Below the pieces are notes generated by a model. That model worked only from the letters and a program-made list of their open reading frames with translations, made no database searches and was not told the origin of the DNA. A stretch of 64,000 bases of DNA, from contig JAFEKX020000001.1 of the NCBI GenBank assembly GCA_016893485.2, positions 1,488,001 through 1,552,000 of the forward strand. The letters run 5' to 3'. The first letter of the stretch is position 1; each line of letters starts with the position of its first letter. The position numbers and the translations under genes are program-made. Below, piece after piece: positions 28,993 to 38,212 of the stretch. The stretch comes from Streptomyces sp. P3 (GTDB taxonomy: Bacteria > Actinomycetota > Actinomycetes > Streptomycetales > Streptomycetaceae).

Positions 28993-30071
28993 TCAGTGGC
29001 CGGCGAGAACGGGCTCGGGCAGCACCGGTCCCCAGTCGAACGGCGGGTCCGGAATGTCCTTGCGCAGCACGGGAGTTACCGCCGACTGGAAGAGTTCGAG
29101 TGACGCCCGGTGCCGGCTGTCCGTCAAGCCACTCGCGTCCGCGTGGAGATGGAGCACCGTGTGCCCGAACTGCTCGTGGTAGCGGTGCACCTTGTCGATG
29201 ACCTGCTGCGGGCTGCCGATCAGCGCGGAGCTGCGCTCGACGTAGTCCTCCAGGGTCTCGAAGACGACGGGCAGGCCCACCTGCTTCTGGAAGGCGAGGT
29301 TGCTCTCGAAGACGGGCCGGTAGGCGGCCAGTGCCTCCTGGGTGGTGGGCGCGACATGGAGCCCGGCCGTGCCCGCACCGACCGCGATGTCCGCCGGGTC
29401 GTGGCCGTAGTGCTCCCAGCGCTCCCGGTAGTAGCGGATCAACTCGGCATACGGCTCGATGGGGTTGGTGACGTTCGCGGAGAACAGCGGGTCGCCGTAG
29501 CGGGCGGCGAGGTCGACGCTCTCCTTGCTCGTCGCGCTGCCGTGCCAGACGCGGATCGGCTGCTGGTACGGCCGCGGCCACACCTCCGCGTCCTTCAGTT
29601 CGGGACGGAAGCGGGTCTTCGCCGTCACCTTGTCCTGACGCCAGAGCTGCCGGAACACCTCGTAGCTCTCGGCGTTGCGCTCCCACTGGTCCTCGGGCGT
29701 GACATGGAACAGCTCGCGCTGGGCGGTGCCGTTGCCCTTGCCGATGATCAGGTCGAGGCGTCCGCCGGAGAGATGGTCGAGCGTGGCGTAGTCCTCGTAG
29801 GCGCGGACGGGGTCGAGCAGGCTCAGGGTGGTGACCGCCGTGAAGAGGCGGATGCGGCGGGTCAGCGCGGCGATGTGACTGAGGACCACCGTCGGCGAGG
29901 AGGAGATGAAGGGCCGCTCGTGCCGCTCCCCACACCGAAGCCGTCGAAGCCCAACTTTTCGGCCAGCACGGCGTTGTCGAGGACTTCACGGAAGCGCTCG
30001 TGGGTCGGCTTCTGGACGCCGGTGACCGGGTCGGGGCGGTGGACGATGAGGGTGATCGCGAGGAACTTCAC
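28993..30071 (-). CDS. LLM flavin-dependent monooxygenase (one frame error)
   Basis: Luciferase-like protein of about 359 residues. The N terminus is MKFLAITLIVHRPDP and GFDGFGVGERHERPF after one base is restored at the CTCCCC run 29926-29931. The conserved LDHLSGGRLDLIIGKGNG and the FMN phosphate region IRVWHGSATS follow. The ATG at 30071 overlaps the TGA of the preceding LLM gene by 4 bases. Probably reduces or cleaves an organosulfur or similar compound with a flavin supplied by a separate reductase, which is not seen in this window. Confidence 0.87.
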
Positions 30072-31441
30072 GATGCCGCCCGTTCCTCGCGCACGTCGTC
30101 GGGGTGGGCCAGGCCGAGGTGGTCGCGCAGGGTCGGGCCCTCGTACTCGGTGCGGAAGACGCCCTGTTCCTGGAGGAGCGGGACGACCTTGTCGGCGAAC
30201 GGGTCGAGGCCGGTCGGGGTGATGTGCGGGACGAGGATGAAGCCGTCGCTGGCGTCGGCCTGCACGAAGTCGTTGATGGTCTTCGCGACCGTCGACGGGG
30301 AGCCGATGAAGGCCTGCCGGTTGCCGGTCTCGATGACCAGGTCGCGGATGGACCAGCCGTTCGCCTCCGCCCGCTCACGCCACTCCCGGGCGGTCGCCAA
30401 CGGGTCGCGGTACATGCGGACTTGGGCCCGGCCCTTGGAGATGTGGTTGTCGCTGACGTCCGGGTCGATCTCGGGCAGCGGGCCGTCCGGGTCGTAGGAC
30501 GACAGGTCCCGGTTCCAGACGAACTCCAGGTGCTTGATGGCCGTGGCACCGCTGATCTGCTGGCGGCGCACCTCCTTGGCGAGGTCCTCGGCCTCGGCGT
30601 CGGTGTCGCCGAGCACGAAGGTCGCGGCCGGGAGGATGAGCAACTGGTCCGACCTGCGGCCGTACTTGGCGAGGCGGGACTTGACATCGGTGTAGAAGGC
30701 CTGGCCCTCGGTGAGGGTGCTGTACCGGCTGAAGATGGCGTCCGCGCTGGACGCGGCGAACTCGCGGCCCTCGTCGGAGTCGCCGGCCTGGAAGATCACC
30801 GGGCGGCCCTGCGGGGAGCGCGGGACGTTGAACTGGCCCTGGATGTCGAAGTGTTGGCCCTGGTGGACGAATGCGCCGGCCTTGGCGTCGCTCAGGAAGG
30901 TGCCGGTCGCCTGGTCGGCGATGATCTCGTCGCCGTGCCAGGAGTCGAACAGTTCCTGGGTGGTGGCGAGGAACTCCTTGGCCCGGGAGTAACGCTCGTC
31001 CTGCGGCAGGAAGCCACCGCGCCGGAAGTTCTCGCCGGTGAACGCGTCCCAGGAGGTGACGACGTTCCACGCCGCGCGACCGCCGGAGAGGTGGTCGAGG
31101 CTGGCGAACTGGCGGGCCACCTCGTAGGGCTCGTTGAACGTGGAGTTGATGGTGCCGGTCAGCCCGAGGTGTTCGGTGACGGCGGCGAGCGCGGCGAGGA
31201 CCGTGAAGGTGTCGGGGCGGCCGACCACGTCCAAGTCGTAAATCTTCCCGCCCTGTTCGCGCAGCCGGAGGCCCTCGGCGAGGAAGAGGAAGTCGAACTT
31301 GGCGCGCTCGGCGGTCCGCGCGAAGTGCGCGAAGGAGCTGAACTCGATGTGGCTGCCGGCCGCGGGGTCGCTCCACACGGTGGTGTTGTTGACGCCGGGG
31401 AAGTGGGCGGCCAGGTGGATCTGCTTCAGGGGCTTGCTCAT
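30068..31441 (-). CDS. NtaA/SnaA/DmoA-family FMN-dependent monooxygenase
   Basis: 457-residue enzyme, intact, of the nitrilotriacetate/dibenzothiophene-sulfone/dimethylsulfide monooxygenase family: MSKPLKQIHLAAHFPGVNN at the N terminus, FDFLFLAEGLRLREQGG, the family segment RQFASLDHLSGGRAAWNVVTS, GENFRRG and VIFQAGDSDEGREFAA. Such enzymes oxidise C-S or C-N bonds of xenobiotic or natural sulfur compounds with FMNH2. It overlaps both neighbours by 4 bases (ATGA), so the LLM genes form one tightly coupled operon. The exact substrate is unknown. Confidence 0.92.
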   Translation of the reverse strand: MSKPLKQIHLAAHFPGVNNTTVWSDPAAGSHIEFSSFAHFARTAERAKFDFLFLAEGLRLREQGGKIYDLDVVGRPDTFTVLAALAAVTEHLGLTGTINSTFNEPYEVARQFASLDHLSGGRAAWNVVTSWDAFTGENFRRGGFLPQDERYSRAKEFLATTQELFDSWHGDEIIADQATGTFLSDAKAGAFVHQGQHFDIQGQFNVPRSPQGRPVIFQAGDSDEGREFAASSADAIFSRYSTLTEGQAFYTDVKSRLAKYGRRSDQLLILPAATFVLGDTDAEAEDLAKEVRRQQISGATAIKHLEFVWNRDLSSYDPDGPLPEIDPDVSDNHISKGRAQVRMYRDPLATAREWRERAEANGWSIRDLVIETGNRQAFIGSPSTVAKTINDFVQADASDGFILVPHITPTGLDPFADKVVPLLQEQGVFRTEYEGPTLRDHLGLAHPDDVREERAAS

Positions 31442-32681
31442 GTCGTACGGTCCTCCGGCTCAGGCGGTGGTGGCCGCGGCAGCGGCGTAGCGGTTGGGGG
31501 GCGGGCGAGCCCGAGTAGTCCGCGCAGGGTGTCGGCCTCGTAGGCCTGGCGGAAGGCGCCCCGGCGCTGGAGTTCGGGGACCAGTTTCTGGGTTATCGCC
31601 GGGAGGTCGTGCCCGGCGACGGCGGGCCGCAGCCGGAAGCCGCTCAGGCCTGCCGTCTGCAACTCCTGGAGCACATCGGCGAGTTGGGCGGCGGTCCCGG
31701 CGAAGATGCGGGCGTCGCTGGTGTACGCCTCCCCGCGAGGGTGTCGAGGCGTTCGCGGCGGGCCTCCGCCGTGGCCTGGTCGTCGTCGAGGAAGACCACC
31801 AAGTCGCCGAAGATGTGCAGGGGTTCGTCGGCGCGGCCCGCGGTCTGCTGCTCGGCGCGGATCTCGGCGACGATCGCGCGGGCGTCGTCGGTGTCGTGTG
31901 GGGTGACGTAGCCGATGTCGGTGGCGCGGGCCACCAGCCGGTACGGGATCGTCTGGTGGGCCAGGGAGCTGACGATCGGCTGGCCCTGCGGCGGCCGGGG
32001 CGTGATGGAGGGGCCCTTGACGCTGAAGTGCCGGCCCTCGAAGTCGACGTAGTGCAGCTTGTCGCGGTCCACGAAGCGGCCGGTGGCGATGTCGCGGATC
32101 TCGGCGTCGTCCTCCCAGCTGTCCCAGAGGCGGCGCACGACCTCGATGTAGTCGGCGGCCTCGTCGAAGTGCTCGGTCAGGCGCTCCTGTCCGGCCTCGG
32201 TCCGCAGGCTCTCCAGGCTGATCGGCGGGAAGGTGCGGCGGCCGAAGTGGTCGGCCTCGTGCGGACGGGCGGAGAGCTGCACGCGGAGGCCCGCGCGGCC
32301 GGTGCTGACGTAGTCGAGGGTGGCGATCGCCTTGGATATGTGGAACGGCTCCGTGTGCGTGGACACCACCGTCGGGACCAGGCCGATGTGGCTGGTGAGG
32401 GGTGCGATACGGGCCGCGACGAGGACGGCGTCGAGGCGGCCGCGGACCTGGTCGGTGCGGCCGTCCAGCTCGCCGTAGTGCGAGGACTGCAGGCCGAGGC
32501 CGTCCTCGAAGGTGACGAAGTCGAGCAGACCGCGCTCGGCCTCGGCGACCTGGTCGGCCCAGTACGCGGCGGTGAACAGGTCCCGGGGCCGGGCCACCGG
32601 CTCGCGCCAGGAGGCCGGGTGCCAGCCGGTGCCGTCGAGGGCGACGGCGAGATGCAGGGGAGGAACGGAGATCGATGACAC
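31438..32681 (-). CDS. LLM flavin-dependent oxidoreductase, first gene of the operon (one frame error)
   Basis: Luciferase-like protein of about 414 residues. GTG at 32681 with AGGAAGG upstream gives VSSISVPPLHLAVALDGTGW, then LLDFVTFEDGLGLQ, IGLVPTVVSTHTEPFH and LDYVSTGRAGLRVQLS. One base is missing at the CTCCCC run 31729-31734; after it the frame continues with AYTSDARIFAGTAAQLADVL and ends at 31438 overlapping the next gene. A leader peptide lies 110 bases upstream, the 5' unit of this operon. Confidence 0.87.
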
Positions 32682-32790
32682 GGGGTGCCTTCCTGGAGAT
32701 CCGTACGAGATCGCCGGCCCTCGGAGGGGGCGCACGGCGGCGGGGCGACCGCAGGGAGTATGGGGTACCCCGGCCGAAGGCTGGGGAGGG

Positions 32791-32880
32791 TCAGGGGCGA
32801 CAGAGAGCGCCGGCCGTGCGCACCAGGTCGATGTGCTGCCGCGTGGTGAGACGCACGTCGAGGTTGGATGCGCCACACAT
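32791..32880 (-). CDS. 29-residue leader peptide of the HIDLVRTAGALCRP type
   Basis: From ATG at 32880 to TGA at 32791; it reads MCGASNLDVRLTTRQHIDLV and ends RTAGALCRP. It is a close match to the short putative leader peptides that precede sulfate, sulfonate and cysteine genes in actinomycetes (R.HIDL.R...ALCR). It is the first coding unit before the four LLM genes on the same strand. Regulatory action, probably in response to cysteine supply, is inferred. Confidence 0.8.
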   Translation of the reverse strand: MCGASNLDVRLTTRQHIDLVRTAGALCRP

Positions 32881-32927
32881 CTGCTCCACCTCCGCGGATT
32901 CCGGCTTCATAGGGGGCAACGGCATGC

Positions 32928-33692
32928 CTATGCCGTTTCTTCCGGATCGGCGGCGGATTCTCGCGGCTCGGTGGCGACGGTCGGGCCCGTGCGCCGGATG
33001 AGGGAGAAGAGCGTGCGGGCGCGCAGGGTGAAGCCGATCGACTCGTAGAGCCGGATCGCGTCGGTGTTGTTCGCGGCGGCGTGCAGGAAGGGGTGGTCGC
33101 CGCGTTCCTTGATGCCGGCGGCGACGGCGCGGACCAGACGGGTGGCGAGGCCCCGGCCGCGGTGGTCGGGGTCGGTGCACACGGCGCTGATCTCGGTCCA
33201 GCCCGGCGGATGGAGGCGTTCCCCGGCCAGGGCGATGAGGCGGCCCTCGTGGCGGATGCCGAGGTAGGTGCCCAGTTCGACGGTGCGGGGCAGATAGGGG
33301 CCGGGTTCGGTGCGGGCGACCAGGTCGAGGATGTCGGGGACGTCCGCGGCGCCGAGGAGGACGGCCTCGGGGTCGGGTTCGGCGCGCAGCCCGGTGTCCA
33401 CGAGTTGGACGCCCTGTCCGCTGCGGACGATCTCCCAGCCGTCCGGGGCCTCGTCCACCCCGCGCACGGAGGCGGCGCCGCCGGGGCCGACGAGCGCGGC
33501 GAGGTCCGCCCAGGCGCGCGGGTCGTCGTTGTCGGTGATGGCGTGGAAGCCGGCCACGTCGGCGGGGTAGCGGGCGGCGCGGCCGACGCGTTCGGCGAAG
33601 TGGGCGTGCGGGCCGGTGAGCGCGGCCCACGCCGGGTTGTCCAGGATGTGGGACGTGGAGGTGGTGGTTTCGATACTGGCGGTGGAAGACAT
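32928..33692 (-). CDS. GNAT-family N-acetyltransferase
   Basis: 254-residue protein; the C-terminal half (about residues 150-235) is a GNAT domain with the acetyl-CoA loop DPDHRGRGLATRLVRAV and the typical AANNTDAIRLYESIGFTLRA. The N-terminal half (HILDNPAWAALTGPHAHFAE) is of the type seen in FR47-like acetyltransferases. The frame is intact. It lies between the amino acid ABC transporter and the LLM operon on the same strand, after a strong terminator. It may acetylate a cysteine-like or amino substrate, but that is a guess from context. Confidence 0.88.
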   Translation of the reverse strand: MSSTASIETTTSTSHILDNPAWAALTGPHAHFAERVGRAARYPADVAGFHAITDNDDPRAWADLAALVGPGGAASVRGVDEAPDGWEIVRSGQGVQLVDTGLRAEPDPEAVLLGAADVPDILDLVARTEPGPYLPRTVELGTYLGIRHEGRLIALAGERLHPPGWTEISAVCTDPDHRGRGLATRLVRAVAAGIKERGDHPFLHAAANNTDAIRLYESIGFTLRARTLFSLIRRTGPTVATEPRESAADPEETA

Positions 33693-33724
33693 CGGGTGAC
33701 GGCTCCGGTACTGGTCGCACGGGC

Positions 33725-33755
33725 GGGGACCCCGCTGCGCTGCGGCGGGGTCCCC
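33725..33755 (-). terminator. Strong hairpin after the binding-protein gene
   Basis: Perfect 11-base stem GGGGACCCCGC / GCGGGGTCCCC with a 9-base loop, 17 bases after the stop of the binding-protein gene on the minus strand. It separates the ABC transporter unit from the GNAT gene. Confidence 0.8.
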
Positions 33756-33771
33756 TTGCGGAGAGGGTGGG

Positions 33772-34797
33772 TCAGGAGTCGGTCAGCGGCAGTCCGGGCG
33801 GGTTGACCTCGGACTTGGCGACGGCCTCGTTGGAGAGGTTCCATGCGGCCAGCCACTTGGCGTACTGGCCGTTCTTGATGAGGTAGTTGATGGCGTCGGC
33901 GAGGGGCTTGGCGAGGCCGCTGTTCTTCTTCGCGGTGGCCGCGATCAGGCCCTGGAGGGAGGAGCCGGCGCCGGAGTAGGTGCCCGCGTTGCGGACCGCC
34001 TTCGCCGAGCCCTTGGTCGAGGAGACCTGGTAGGCGACCGAGGGGTTCGGGGCGAGGTAGGCGTCGATCTTCCCGGAGGCCAGCGCGAGGTAGGTGCTGT
34101 TGTTGTCCTGGAAGTACTTGACGGTGAGCGCCTTCTTGCCTTCGGCGGCCAGCTTCTTCTTCCACTCCAGGAGGATGCGCTCCTGGTTGGTGCCGGCGCC
34201 CACGGCGACGGTCTTGCCGGCGAGGTTCTCGTAATTGCCGTCGAAGTTCCAGGAGTTGGTCGCCTTCACGGCGAAGCCGAGGTTGTCCTCGCGGTAGGAG
34301 GCGAACTCGTACTTCGCCTTGCGCTCCTCGGTGTCGGTGACGTTGGAGAAGGCGACGTCGACCTTGCCGCTGTCCAGGCCGATGAAGAGGTTCTCCCAGG
34401 TGGAGTTCTTCAGCTCCGGCTTGAGACCGAGGACGGCGGCGACGAGGCGGCCGATGTCGGCCTCGGAGCCGGTGAGCGTCTTCTGGTCGGAGCCGACGTA
34501 GCCGAGCGGCGGGGAGCCGGCCGGCAGGAAGCCGACGCCGATCTCCAACGTGCCGCTCTTCGCGACCGACTTGGGCAGCTCGGCGCTGATCGACTTCACC
34601 TCGGCGACCTTGAGGGTGGCCTGCTGGGCGGCTCCGTTCGAGAGGGCGCCCACGGTGACCGTGCCGGCGGCGCTGTCGGTGGTGGTGGCCGCGTCGCTGT
34701 CGCCGCCGCAGGCCGCGAGCCCGCCGGCGAGGGAAGCGAGGACGGTTCCCGCGGTGAGTCCGCGAGTGAGTCTGCTGCGAAGGCTGAGCGGAGACAT
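33772..34797 (-). CDS. Amino acid (family 3) ABC transporter substrate-binding lipoprotein
   Basis: 341-residue lipoprotein: signal peptide with the lipobox LAACG near residue 30, then a type 3 solute-binding domain with SGTLEIGVGFLPAGSPPLGY, SEADIGRLVAAVLGLK and DVAFSNVTDTEERKAKYEFA. The frame is intact. It is encoded after its permease and ATPase genes. The sulfur-type surroundings and the leader peptide at the head of the unit suggest cystine or another sulfur amino acid as ligand; the sequence alone does not decide. Confidence 0.9.
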   Translation of the reverse strand: MSPLSLRSRLTRGLTAGTVLASLAGGLAACGGDSDAATTTDSAAGTVTVGALSNGAAQQATLKVAEVKSISAELPKSVAKSGTLEIGVGFLPAGSPPLGYVGSDQKTLTGSEADIGRLVAAVLGLKPELKNSTWENLFIGLDSGKVDVAFSNVTDTEERKAKYEFASYREDNLGFAVKATNSWNFDGNYENLAGKTVAVGAGTNQERILLEWKKKLAAEGKKALTVKYFQDNNSTYLALASGKIDAYLAPNPSVAYQVSSTKGSAKAVRNAGTYSGAGSSLQGLIAATAKKNSGLAKPLADAINYLIKNGQYAKWLAAWNLSNEAVAKSEVNPPGLPLTDS

Positions 34798-34850
34798 GGC
34801 TGTTCCTAGGTTCGGTGTTCGGGATGGAAAGGGGTGCTCTGGTAAGGGAG

Positions 34851-35648
34851 TCAGAGGACCTTGCTGAGGAAGTCGCGGGTCCGCTCGTGCTGCGGCTTGT
34901 CGAGGACCTCGTGCGGCGGGCCCTGCTCGACGATCTTTCCGCCGTCGATGAAGACGACCCGGTCGGCGACCTCGCGGGCGAAGCCGATCTCGTGGGTGAC
35001 GATGACGAGGGTGGTGCCGCTGGTCGCCAAGTCCTTGATGACGGCGAGGACTTCACCGACGAGTTCGGGGTCGAGGGCGGAGGTCGGCTCGTCGAAGAGG
35101 ATGACGCCGGGGCGCAGGGCGAGGGCGCGGGCGATGGCGACGCGCTGCTGCTGGCCGCCGGAGAGCTGGCGGGGGTAGGCGCCCGTCTTCTCGGCGAGGC
35201 CGACGCGGCCGAGCAACTCCCGTGCCAGTTCCAGGGCTTCGGGCTTGCTGAGCCGGCCGGTGGCGACGGGGGCGGCGGCCACGTTGTCGAGGACGGTCAG
35301 ATGCGGGAAGAGGTTGAAGTTCTGGAAGACGAACCCGATCCTGCTGCGCTGGGCGAGGATGGCCCGTTCGCTCAACTCCTTGAGCCGCCCGCCCTGTTGC
35401 TTGACGCCGATCAGCTCGCCGTTGACGCTGACGTAGCCGATCTCCGGCTTCTCCAGGTGGTTGATGACCCGCAGCAGGGTGGACTTGCCGGAGCCGGACG
35501 GGCCGAGGATCACGGTGACCTCGCCGGGTCGCACCGTCAGGTCGACGCCGTCCAGGACCCGGTGGGCGCCGTACCACTTGTGCACGTCGTGCACCTCCAC
35601 GGCGGCCGGGACGATCTCCGTCAGCGGTTCGATCGTGTGCGTGGTCAT
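34851..35648 (-). CDS. Amino acid ABC transporter ATP-binding protein
   Basis: 265-residue ATPase of the polar amino acid group (GlnQ/TcyC-like): Walker A GPSGSGKST, Q-loop FVFQNFNLFPHLTVLDN, signature LSGGQQQRVAIARAL, Walker B VILFDEPTSALDPE, and H-loop VTHEIGFAREVADRV. The frame is intact. The ATG at 35648 overlaps the permease stop by 4 bases. Confidence 0.94.
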   Translation of the reverse strand: MTTHTIEPLTEIVPAAVEVHDVHKWYGAHRVLDGVDLTVRPGEVTVILGPSGSGKSTLLRVINHLEKPEIGYVSVNGELIGVKQQGGRLKELSERAILAQRSRIGFVFQNFNLFPHLTVLDNVAAAPVATGRLSKPEALELARELLGRVGLAEKTGAYPRQLSGGQQQRVAIARALALRPGVILFDEPTSALDPELVGEVLAVIKDLATSGTTLVIVTHEIGFAREVADRVVFIDGGKIVEQGPPHEVLDKPQHERTRDFLSKVL

Positions 35649-36624
35649 AGCGCGGTCTCCCGACGGATGCGGGCCCGCAGATCGGTGAGGCCGGTGCGGA
35701 GCTTCTGGAACGGGGTGGGCGGCAGGGAGCGGGTGGCACCGCGGGCGTAGTGCCGTTCGACGTAGAACTGGATCACGGACACCACGCTGGTCAGGATCAG
35801 GTACCAGACGGTGACGACCAGGAGCAGCGGCACGATGTCGCCGGGGTAGGTGGAGCCCATCGTCTGCGCGGAGCCGAACAGGTCGAGCAGCGAGACGTAG
35901 AAGACCAGGGAGGTGCTCTTGATCAGGCCGATCAGCTGGTTGACGTAGTTCGGGGTGATGGAGCGCAGTGCCTGCGGGAAGACGATTCGGCGGAACTGGT
36001 AGCCCTTGGGCAGGCCGAGGGCGGAGGCCGCCTCGTGCTGGCCCTGGTCGACGGAGAGGATGCCGCCGCGGACCACTTCGGCCGCGTACGCCGCCTCGTT
36101 GAGGCTGAGTCCCACGACGGCGACGGCCATGTCGGTGGCGAGCTTCGACTCGTCGAAGGAGAAGAAGGCGGGGCCGAAGGGGACGCCGATGCTGAGCGTC
36201 TTGTACAGGGCGCTGAAGTTGTAGAGGAAGATCAGCACCACGATGAGCGGGATCGACCGCAGTGCCCACACATAGGTCCAGCTCACGGCGCGCAGCACCG
36301 GGCTCCTGGAGAGCCTGGCCAGGGCCAGGAGGATGCCGCCGATCAGGCCCAACACGGCGCTGAGCGCGGCAACTTGGAGGGTGATGACGAGTCCGTCGAG
36401 GATCGTCGGGCGCAGGAACCAGTAGCCGAAGCGGTCCCACTGGTAGAACGAGTTGGTCGCCAGGCCGTGCACGAACTGGGCGACGACGACCAGCACGGCC
36501 AGCGTGACGATCCAGCGGCCGGGTCGGCGCAGGGGCTGAACTCGCTGTGCTGTCAGGGGTTTTGACGGCGCGTCGGCGGGCGGCGCGTCGGCCAGGGACA
36601 CGGTGGTGCCTGGGGTTCACTCAT
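35645..36624 (-). CDS. Amino acid ABC transporter permease (possible frame error at the start)
   Basis: Permease of the His/Glu/Gln/Arg/opine family, about 320 residues, with LRPTILDGLVITLQVA, the SIPLIVVLIFLYNF segment, and the EAA loop HEAASALGLPKGYQFRRIVF followed by PQALRSITPNYVNQLIGLIK. The ATG at 36624 has GGAG seven bases upstream and begins MSEPQAPP; one base must be missing near 36600 to join the main frame at SLADAPPADAP. Without it the start is the GTG at 36601. First gene after a leader peptide. Confidence 0.9.
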
Positions 36625-36761
36625 GAGGGGGCTCCGGCGGGAGTGGGAGCTCCCGGACCGCGGCACCTGGGCGTGACGGAAGTGACGCTCACGGCGAGAG
36701 ACGCACGGACCGGGGCTGGAATGACCAACGGGAAGAGCTGGAAGACTCTTGGGCGAAGTCG

Positions 36762-36911
36762 TCAGCCTCGACAGCGGGCGCAGCCCGGTGCGGTACACAG
36801 TGCGCTGTTCACGCGCAGGAGATCGACGGCGCGGTCCTCGACGAGCGGGTTCGCGTACGGCAGTACGCAGCCGTGGGAGCGGCGCGTGGCCGTCCTCGAA
36901 GCTGCGTACAT
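36762..36911 (-). CDS. Leader peptide with VDLLRVNSALC core and extended Cys-containing tail
   Basis: Short frame from ATG 36911 (or GTG 36920, ATG 36956) to TGA at 36762; the core reads EDRAVDLLRVNSALC and is followed by TAPGCARCRG. The core matches the actinomycete sulfur leader peptides, but instead of stopping after ALCRP it runs on with two more Cys. A missing base could explain the extension. It lies 138 bases before the amino acid ABC permease on the same strand, in a 405-base gap (36625-37029) with no other gene. Confidence 0.6.
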   Translation of the reverse strand: MYAASRTATRRSHGCVLPYANPLVEDRAVDLLRVNSALCTAPGCARCRG

Positions 36912-37029
36912 GTCCGTCACCGTTGCCGTTCCGGCCCCGATGGGCCTCGCGTTCATTGAAGCGGTATTCAGTCAGATGCCTGTTCGACTGTCAACGACGG
37001 TCCACCTTTTGGACGGTCCGGGAGGCCGC

Positions 37030-37918
37030 TCAACTGCGACAGGCCCCGGTTTCGTCGGCCGCGTGGGCTGCCCAGTCCAGGATCTGGACAGCCGCGCCTG
37101 CCGCCTCCAGGCCCCGGCAGTGGGCGTGGTGGCGGCGGGCGATGCCGTCGAGGTCGAGGTGGGTGCCGCCGAAGGCCGGGTGGGCGGCCAGGCGGCGGGC
37201 GTAGGCCCACAGGTGGGGGTGGTCGGCGATGCGCTGCACGGCGGCGGCGTCCAGGTGGTTGCGGTGCACGGTGTCGAGCTGCACCAGTGACACCCACAAC
37301 TCGACGTCGGCGGCGGTGAGTTCGTCGCGGATCATGTGTTCGCGGCCGTCGAGCCAGCGGTCCAGCGAGCCCAGGGTCTCCAGCAGCCGGCCGAGCGCCT
37401 CGTCGCGCTCCGCCTGCTCGACCCCGGCCGCTCCGGCGCGCTGCGCCGCGTCCTCGATGCCCTGCGCGCACAGCCGCTCGACGGCCTCGATCTCGGACTC
37501 AGCCTCGCACGGGTACAGCCGCAGTCCGCTCTCGCCGAAGTGCCGGGCGAGGTCGCGCATGATGTCGGGGGCGTGGGTGCTGACGATCCGGCCGGACCAG
37601 TCGTCGCTGAGCACCGGCGCGGCGGCAGGTCCTGAGTATCGGTGCGCGCTCGCCTCGTAGAGCGGGCGCAGCGCGGAGTGTCCACCACTTGGACAGTCGG
37701 GTACGGCGGACAGGAACACGGCCGGACAGCTCTCGTCGAGGCCGAGCAGGCTGTGGGTGACGGCGATGCGCAGGCCGTCGGCGCAGGCGGTGGAGATGTG
37801 GAGGCGGTAGCGGCGCGGCACGGCGTAGTGCCCGCTGCGCGCGTCGCGCCCGATCCGGCCCCGGAACGCGGGGGCGGACCGGGGTGAGAGGGACGGCGGC
37901 GAGAGACGTGCTGGACAT
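37030..37918 (-). CDS. Glutathionyl-hydroquinone-reductase-like protein (GST Xi type, one frame error)
   Basis: About 295 residues. With one base restored in the C run near 37866 the N terminus reads PVRPAFRGRIGRDARSGHYA, then RRYRLHISTACADGLRIAV, ...SDDWSGRIVSTHAPDIMRDL and a C-terminal helical domain (ELTAADVELWVSLVQLDTVH). This follows the YqjG/ECM4 glutathione S-transferase Omega/Xi family, which reduces glutathionyl-hydroquinones. The catalytic motif CPWA of that family is CADG here: the Cys is kept, the Pro is lost. GGGGAG precedes the ATG at 37918. Actinomycetes use mycothiol, so the thiol partner may differ. A leader peptide lies upstream. Confidence 0.78.
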
Positions 37919-37985
37919 GGGACTCCCCGGGTACGGGCGCGTGGACGTACGCGCGGCGGAAGCGTCGTCGTGCGGTGGGCGGGGT

Positions 37986-38096
37986 TCAGCGCAGGGGGTT
38001 CAGTGCGCTGCAGACTCGCAGCAGATCGATGTAACGGCGGGAGGTCAGAAGAGGCGAACGGCCCGCGCGACGAGTGGCGAACGGCTCAAGCCCCAT
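37986..38096 (-). CDS. 36-residue leader peptide of the RRYIDLLRVCSAL type
   Basis: From ATG at 38096 (AGGGAAAT upstream) to TGA at 37986; it starts MGLEPFATRR and ends SRRYIDLLRVCSALNPLR. The core matches the sulfur-type leader peptides of actinomycetes, but the Cys stands three residues before the usual place (RVCSAL rather than SALC). It lies 67 bases before the glutathionyl-hydroquinone-reductase-like gene on the same strand. Regulatory role inferred. Confidence 0.7.
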   Translation of the reverse strand: MGLEPFATRRAGRSPLLTSRRYIDLLRVCSALNPLR

Positions 38097-38212
38097 ATTT
38101 CCCTACCTGTTCACTAGGATTCCCTGCTCGAGTGTCGATCCACCGCCACCCGAGGTCAAGAGGGCGTCCACGGATCGGGCATCGATGCCCGGTCCGTGGA
38201 CGCCCCGCGTCC

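Noticed and set aside
32177..35056. A 959-residue open frame spanning several minus-strand genes
   Set aside because: It runs through four better-supported genes in the wrong frame and reads mostly as Arg/Ser/Pro-rich nonsense.
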